A DNA stretch of 10,407 nt. It comes from CAYXOX01 sp964466745 (GTDB lineage Bacteria > Pseudomonadota > Alphaproteobacteria > Rhodobacterales > Rhodobacteraceae). This document shows, piece after piece, positions 5,560-10,407 of the stretch. Numbering within the stretch: position 1 is the first letter of the stretch; every line of letters starts with the position of its first letter. Both the position numbers and the translations under genes were made by a program. Below the pieces are notes generated by a model, which saw only the letters and a program-made list of their open reading frames with translations, was not told where the DNA came from and did not search any database. The stretch spans positions 1-10,407 of the forward strand of contig CAYXOX010000113.1 of assembly GCA_964466745.1 (NCBI GenBank). Reading direction: 5' to 3'.

Positions 5560-6351
5560 ATGACACGGATCGATGCACGCTTCGCGAAACTCCGCGCAGA
5601 GGGGCGCAAGGCCTTCGTTGCCTACGTGATGGCGGGCGATCCGGACTATGAAACGTCGTTGCGGATCGTGAAGGGCCTGCCCGGCGCCGGGGTCGACGTG
5701 ATCGAACTCGGCATGCCCTTCACGGACCCGATGGCCGACGGCCCCACGATCCAGCTCGCCGGGCAGCGGGCGCTCGAGGGTGGGCAAACGCTCGACAAGA
5801 CCCTGCAGATCGCGCGTTCGTTGCGCGAGACGGACGACGAGACCCCGATCGTGATGATGGGGTACTACAACCCGATCTATTCCCGCGGGGTGGACCTCTT
5901 CCTGCGCCAGGCGCGCGAGGCGGGCATCGACGGGCTGATCGTGGTGGATCTGCCTCCGGAGGAGGACGCGGAACTGTGCCTGCCCGCGCAGGCCGCCGGG
6001 CTCAATTTCATCCGGCTCGCCACGCCCACCACCGATGACGCCCGGCTGCCCCAGGTGCTGCGCAACACGTCGGGCTTTGTCTACTACGTCTCGATCACCG
6101 GGATCACCGGTTCGGCCGAGGCGCAGGCCGCCGACGTTGCTCCCGAGGTCACCCGTATCAAGGCCCGGACCGAGCTGCCCGTGATCGTGGGCTTCGGAGT
6201 GCGCACCCCCGAGGCCGCCCGCGCCATCGCCGAGATCGCCGATGGTACGGTCGTGGGTTCGGCCATCGTCTCGCTCATCGCCGAGGGGCGCCCGGTGGAG
6301 GAGGTGCTGGCGAGCGTGGCGGCACTCGCCGACGGCGTGCACGCCGCCTAG
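5560..6351 (+). CDS. trpA: Tryptophan synthase alpha chain
   Basis: This 263-residue protein cleaves indole-3-glycerol phosphate to indole and glyceraldehyde-3-phosphate. It passes indole to TrpB in the cytoplasmic alpha2-beta2 complex, at the last stage of tryptophan synthesis. The TIM-barrel signatures are clear: AYVMAGDPD (21-29), then VIELGMPFTDPMADGPTIQ with the catalytic Glu49 and Asp60 at the same numbers as in Escherichia coli. Later come VDLPPEE, YYVSITGITG and the phosphate-binding GFGVRTPEAAR. Length is normal and no key residue is missing. GGGGA at 5549-5553 serves as ribosome-binding site. No trpB or other trp gene lies next to it in the window, so trpA is separated from the rest of the pathway here. 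Confidence 0.97.
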   Translation: MTRIDARFAKLRAEGRKAFVAYVMAGDPDYETSLRIVKGLPGAGVDVIELGMPFTDPMADGPTIQLAGQRALEGGQTLDKTLQIARSLRETDDETPIVMMGYYNPIYSRGVDLFLRQAREAGIDGLIVVDLPPEEDAELCLPAQAAGLNFIRLATPTTDDARLPQVLRNTSGFVYYVSITGITGSAEAQAADVAPEVTRIKARTELPVIVGFGVRTPEAARAIAEIADGTVVGSAIVSLIAEGRPVEEVLASVAALADGVHAA

Positions 6352-6380
6352 GACTGCTGGCCCGGAGCGGGCGGTTGCGC

Positions 6381-6417
6381 GGCGTGCTGCGCGATTGCGG
6401 GGCGCTGCGCGACTTGC
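6381..6417. repeat. Short imperfect tandem repeat upstream of the lldD-like gene
   Basis: Two near copies about 18 bp apart share GCTGCGCGA (6386-6394 and 6404-6412), followed by TTGC or CTTGC. They lie between trpA and the next gene. This could be chance in GC-rich DNA or a pair of regulator half-sites. Confidence 0.25.
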
Positions 6418-6448
6418 TACCTGCTTCTGGCCTCATCAGGAGCCTGCC

Positions 6449-7618
<1,170 letters not shown>

Positions 7619-7639
7619 GGCTGCCGCAGGACTCGCCGA

Positions 7640-8791
7640 TCAGCGGCGCGGCACCCGCCTGAGCGCCCAGAGCGGCAGAAGCGCGGCGAGGCAACTCGCG
7701 GCGATGGCGGCGAAGGCCAGCCGCAGCCCGAAGCCTTCGGCGAGAAACCCCATCAGCGGCGGGCCGAAGAAGAAGCCGGAAAAGCCGATCACCGCCACCC
7801 GCGCCATGGTGCGGGTGCGCGTGCCCGGGGTCGCCCGGCGTCCCACCATGGCCAGCGCCGTCGGCGCGACCACGGAGATCCCGAGCCCGAGCGCGGCAAG
7901 CCCGGCGTAGGCGCCCGCGGGGCTGCCGGCCGTCGCCGTCACCAGCGCGCCCGTCGCGGCCAGGCTGCAGGCCACCGCGATGAGCCCGGCGCCGTTGATC
8001 CGCGCCGCCACGATCTGCCCGCCGACGCGCCCGAGCCCCATGGTGAGCCCGAGCATGGCCGGCCCTAGCGCCCCCTCGATGGCCTCGCCGCCGAGGGTGC
8101 GCTCCACGTGCAGCGCGGCCCAGCTTTCGGTGCTGCTTTCGGCAAGGAAGGCAACCAGCACGATCAGCCCGCCCGGCACGATGATCGCCAGCGGCGCGGC
8201 GGCGCCGGCCGGACCCGAGGCCTGGGTCTCACCGGGCAGCCCCCGCAGCGAGAGCGCGAGCACGGCGGCGATGGCGCCGATGACCGCGAAGATCGCGAGC
8301 GGCGCCGCCCCCGCTTCGCGCAGGAAACCCGTCAGCACCGCCGAGCCGGCATAGGAGAAGGAGAATATGGCATGTGCGAGGTTCATCAGTTCGCGCTTGT
8401 GCCGCGCCTCGAGTTCCGCGACGCGCGCGTTCATAAGAACGTCCATGACGCCGGAGCAGAGCGAGCACAGGAAGATCCCGGCCGCGAAGACGAGCGGCAG
8501 CATCGCCGCACCCGGCAGCAGGAACGAAATCGCCAGAACCAGCGTCGCGCCGGAGAGCGCGGCCCCCCCGATGCGCCTGTCGAGCGCCGGCGCCAGCGCC
8601 ATGGCGCAGGCAAGGCCGAAGGCCGCGGACGACAGGATCAGCCCGAAGAGCGCGTCGCCCGCTCCGATCTGCGCCTTCAGCACCGGCACCTGGGCCGCGA
8701 AGCTGCCCCAGCCCAGCCCCATCGCAGCGAAGGCCGCACCGGGGCGGCGCGCCAGGTGGAAATCGGAAAGAAGCGCGCGGGCACCTGTCAT
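7640..8791 (-). CDS. MFS transporter, YbjJ-like
   Basis: This 383-residue integral membrane protein has about 12 hydrophobic segments in two halves, typical of the major facilitator superfamily. The N-terminal part GLGWGSFAAQVPVLKAQIGAGDALFGLILSSAAFG resembles YbjJ-type transporters of unknown substrate. A basic loop (VGRRATPGTRTRTMARVAVIG) follows the tenth helix or so. The chosen start gives MTGARALLSDFHLARRP, which leads directly into the first helix. An ATG at 8842 has an AAAGG upstream and would add 17 residues, so the start is uncertain. The gene runs toward the lldD-like gene with only 21 bp between the stops and is divergent from rplY. No substrate can be named. Confidence 0.85.
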   Translation of the reverse strand: MTGARALLSDFHLARRPGAAFAAMGLGWGSFAAQVPVLKAQIGAGDALFGLILSSAAFGLACAMALAPALDRRIGGAALSGATLVLAISFLLPGAAMLPLVFAAGIFLCSLCSGVMDVLMNARVAELEARHKRELMNLAHAIFSFSYAGSAVLTGFLREAGAAPLAIFAVIGAIAAVLALSLRGLPGETQASGPAGAAAPLAIIVPGGLIVLVAFLAESSTESWAALHVERTLGGEAIEGALGPAMLGLTMGLGRVGGQIVAARINGAGLIAVACSLAATGALVTATAGSPAGAYAGLAALGLGISVVAPTALAMVGRRATPGTRTRTMARVAVIGFSGFFFGPPLMGFLAEGFGLRLAFAAIAASCLAALLPLWALRRVPRR

Positions 8792-8897
8792 GGCCGCCGC
8801 ATGGCACGGCGGGGCAGGGCCGGCAAGATGGCGCGTGCGCATCGGCGCCTTTGCCCTTTTCAAGCCGTCGCGCTGCGGCTATGGGAGCGCCTTCACC

Positions 8898-8924
8898 CGG
8901 GCACACACCCTTGGAGGGTGCCCG
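8898..8924 (+). promoter_or_regulatory. Stem-loop in the rplY leader
   Basis: A perfect 7-bp stem CGGGCAC / GTGCCCG encloses 13 nt. An alternative stem, CACCC-TTGGA-GGGTG (8906-8920), shares the right arm, so the two are mutually exclusive. The structure ends 8 nt before the AAGGAG ribosome-binding site. Ribosomal protein leaders often autoregulate; that role here is inference. Confidence 0.35.
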
Positions 8925-8945
8925 AAACACGCAAGGAGACAATCC

Positions 8946-9572
8946 ATGGCTGGAGCAATTCCGGATCTTCACGCCGAGGTGCGCACGGGGACAGGCAAGG
9001 GGGCCGCCCGTCAGACCCGCATGGCGGGCAACGTACCAGGCGTCGTCTACGGGGGCGGTCTCGATCCGCTGCCCATTTCGCTGCCGTTCAACGTGCTCCT
9101 GAAGCGCCTCAAGGCGGGGCGCTTCCTGTCGACTCTCTTCAACCTCAAGGTCGAGGGCCACGACGACGTGCGCGTGATCTGTCGCGCGGTGGAGCGCGAC
9201 GTCGTGAAGGATCTGCCGACCCACGTCGATTTCATGCGCCTCAAGCGGACCTCCAAGATCAACCTCTTCATCCCGGTGGAGTTCATCGGCGAGGACGAGG
9301 CGCCGGGCATCAAGCGCGGCGGCGTGCTGACCGTGGTGCGCCCCGAGGTGGAACTTGTGGTGACCGCGGGCGACATTCCCGAGAAGATCACCGTCAACCT
9401 CGCGGGCCTGAAGATCGGCGACACCATCACGATTTCCTCGGTCACGCTGCCCGAGGGCGCGGTGCCGACCATCGACCGTGATTTCGTGATCGCCAACATC
9501 TCGGCGCCTTCGGGCCTGCGTGCCTCCGAGGATGCCGCAGAGGCCGAGGAGGCCGCCGAGGCCGAGGAATAG
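8946..9572 (+). CDS. rplY: 50S ribosomal protein L25/general stress protein Ctc
   Basis: This 208-residue protein is the long (Ctc/TL5) form of L25, which binds 5S rRNA in the large subunit. The N-terminal L25 domain (about 5-95) includes GKGAARQTRMAGNVPGVVYGGG and HVDFMRL. The C-terminal beta domain (about 100-190) includes INLFIPVEFIGEDEAPGIKRGGVL and GDIPEKITVNLAGLKIGDTI. An acidic Ala/Glu tail (195-208) ends the protein, as is common in alphaproteobacterial versions. AAGGAG at 8933-8938 decides the start. It is divergent from the MFS gene and followed by a strong hairpin. In many alphaproteobacteria it stands beside pth (peptidyl-tRNA hydrolase) and near ychF. Here pth is not in the window and ychF is about 4 kb away. 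Confidence 0.97.
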   Translation: MAGAIPDLHAEVRTGTGKGAARQTRMAGNVPGVVYGGGLDPLPISLPFNVLLKRLKAGRFLSTLFNLKVEGHDDVRVICRAVERDVVKDLPTHVDFMRLKRTSKINLFIPVEFIGEDEAPGIKRGGVLTVVRPEVELVVTAGDIPEKITVNLAGLKIGDTITISSVTLPEGAVPTIDRDFVIANISAPSGLRASEDAAEAEEAAEAEE

Positions 9573-9597
9573 GCCGCGCGCCCTTCCAGCGAAGCGC

Positions 9598-9630
9598 CGG
9601 GGCCCCGCAGCGCGGGGCCCCGTGCGTTTC
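9598..9630 (+). terminator. Hairpin terminator after rplY
   Basis: A perfect 11-bp GC stem (9598-9608 with 9612-9622) has an AGC loop and is followed by GTGCGTTTCC. The T run is short, so termination may be imperfect. It lies between convergent rplY and the monooxygenase gene and may serve both. Confidence 0.7.
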
Positions 9631-9634
9631 CCGC

Positions 9635-9946
9635 TCAGTCCAGCGCCTGCACCGCCTCGAAAACCTCCAGCTCCGGCGGGCCCTCGTAAAGCGCGGCGTT
9701 CGTTTTCGCGCCCTTGTGCGCGGCGCGGAACGCCTCCGATTTCGTCCAGTCCCGGAACGCCTCTTCCGAGGCCCACATCGTGTGGCTCGCGTAGAGCCGG
9801 TGGCCGCCCCGCGCCTCGCCCCTGAGCAGGTGGAAGGCCACGAAGCCGGGCACCGTCTTCAGATGGCTGTCGCGGTTCTGCCAGACCTCCTCGAAGGCCT
9901 CCTCCTGCCCGAGCTTCACGTGAAAGCGGTTCATCGTCAGGTACAT
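9635..9946 (-). CDS. ABM-domain monooxygenase, IsdG/heme-degrading-like
   Basis: The whole 103-residue protein is one antibiotic-biosynthesis-monooxygenase (ABM) domain, a dimeric ferredoxin-like fold. MNRFHVKLGQEEAFEEVWQNR, VPGFVAFHLLRG and WTKSEAFRAAH are typical of the branch related to IsdG and HmoB. Asn6, Trp67 and His77 stand at almost exactly the numbers of the catalytic Asn-Trp-His triad of IsdG and IsdI. This suggests heme binding and oxidative heme breakdown, though many ABM proteins have other or unknown roles. GAGGAGG (9951-9957) is a strong ribosome-binding site 4 nt upstream of the ATG. The start lies 35 bp after the rimO stop on the same strand, so the pair is probably an operon. 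No heme-uptake gene is adjacent in the window. Confidence 0.8.
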   Translation of the reverse strand: MYLTMNRFHVKLGQEEAFEEVWQNRDSHLKTVPGFVAFHLLRGEARGGHRLYASHTMWASEEAFRDWTKSEAFRAAHKGAKTNAALYEGPPELEVFEAVQALD

Positions 9947-9981
9947 GCGGCCTCCTCTTGATGCGGTGTCGCGGGCCGCGG

Positions 9982-10407
9982 TCAGATCCGCCGCCCCCAG
10001 AGATCGTAGTCCCCGGCCTCCTCGACCTCCACGGTCACGATGTCGCCCGGGGCGAGGCCCTCGAAGCCCTCGTCGATGAAGAGCGTGCCGTCGATCTCGG
10101 GCGCGTCGGCCTTCGTGCGGCAGGTGGCGGCCTCGGCGTCCACCGCGTCCACGATCACCTCGAGTCGCCGGCCCACCTTGGCGGCGAGCTTCGCCGCGGA
10201 GATGCGCTGGGCGGCCGCCATGAAGCGGTGCCAGCGCTCGTCCTTCACCTCCTCGGGCACATGGCCCGGCAGGGCGTTCGAGCGCGCGCCGGCCACGTTC
10301 TCGTAGCGGAAGCAGCCGACCCGATCGAGTTGGGCTTCGTCCAGCCAGTCGAGCAGCGTCTGGAATTCCGCCTCCGTCTCGCCGGGATAGCCGACGATGA
10401 AGGTGGA
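9982..10407 (-). CDS. rimO: Ribosomal protein S12 methylthiotransferase RimO, C-terminal part (cut by window edge)
   Basis: The last 141 residues are present; the N-terminal MTTase and radical-SAM cluster regions lie beyond the right edge. RimO is a radical-SAM enzyme that adds a methylthio group to an aspartate of ribosomal protein S12. The visible part starts in the radical-SAM domain with STFIVGYPGETEAEF. It continues with LLDWLDEAQLDRVGCFRYENVAGARSNAL and then VPEEVKDERWHRFM. It ends in a TRAM domain (about the last 65 residues) whose closing DYDLWG is characteristic of RimO as against MiaB. The first gene of a probable two-gene operon with the ABM protein. No damage is visible in the part present. 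Confidence 0.95.
   Translation of the reverse strand, partial: STFIVGYPGETEAEFQTLLDWLDEAQLDRVGCFRYENVAGARSNALPGHVPEEVKDERWHRFMAAAQRISAAKLAAKVGRRLEVIVDAVDAEAATCRTKADAPEIDGTLFIDEGFEGLAPGDIVTVEVEEAGDYDLWGRRI

Noticed and set aside
4822..6342. A 506-codon open frame on the minus strand
   Set aside because: It is antisense to trpA and the MEKHLA gene and is rich in Arg, Gly and His without family motifs.

Overview
The window looks like chromosomal DNA of a GC-rich alphaproteobacterium, most likely a member of the Rhodobacterales. The basis is the strong G/C preference at third codon positions, a two-domain L25/Ctc ribosomal protein with an acidic tail, a MEKHLA-domain protein next to ychF, and protein sequences that read like roseobacter-type homologues. 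Genus and species cannot be told from this stretch.

Positions 1 to about 2737 look like one end of an integrated mobile element placed at the 3' end of a tRNA-Ser(GCU) gene. Going left from the tRNA come the likely attachment site, three 12-bp-spaced repeats, a tyrosine-recombinase integrase on the minus strand, a small convergent plus-strand ORF, about 520 bp without a convincing gene but with inverted repeats, and then the N-terminal part of a conjugative relaxase on the minus strand. The relaxase reading is cut at codon 176 by an insertion sequence end (positions 1-55) that resembles the IS903 branch of the IS5 family. Integrase plus relaxase at a tRNA suggests an integrative conjugative or mobilizable element (ICE/IME), at least partly inactivated. 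Its far end lies outside the window.

From 2738 onward the content is ordinary core genome. On the minus strand, ychF (a universally conserved P-loop ATPase) is followed after 12 bp by a Popeye/cyclic-nucleotide-binding-like membrane protein and then by the tRNA. On the plus strand are a MEKHLA-domain protein, trpA (tryptophan synthase alpha chain) and an lldD-like FMN-dependent L-lactate/2-hydroxy-acid dehydrogenase. A YbjJ-like MFS transporter lies convergent to lldD. The gene for ribosomal protein L25/Ctc (rplY) follows on the plus strand and ends in a strong hairpin. Finally rimO (incomplete at the right edge) and a small ABM/IsdG-like monooxygenase form a minus-strand pair.

No clear new multi-gene system is visible. 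The points most worth a second look are the tRNA-Ser element with its IS-interrupted relaxase, the phased repeats in front of the integrase, the inverted repeats between relaxase and integrase, and the IsdG-like residue triad in the small monooxygenase.
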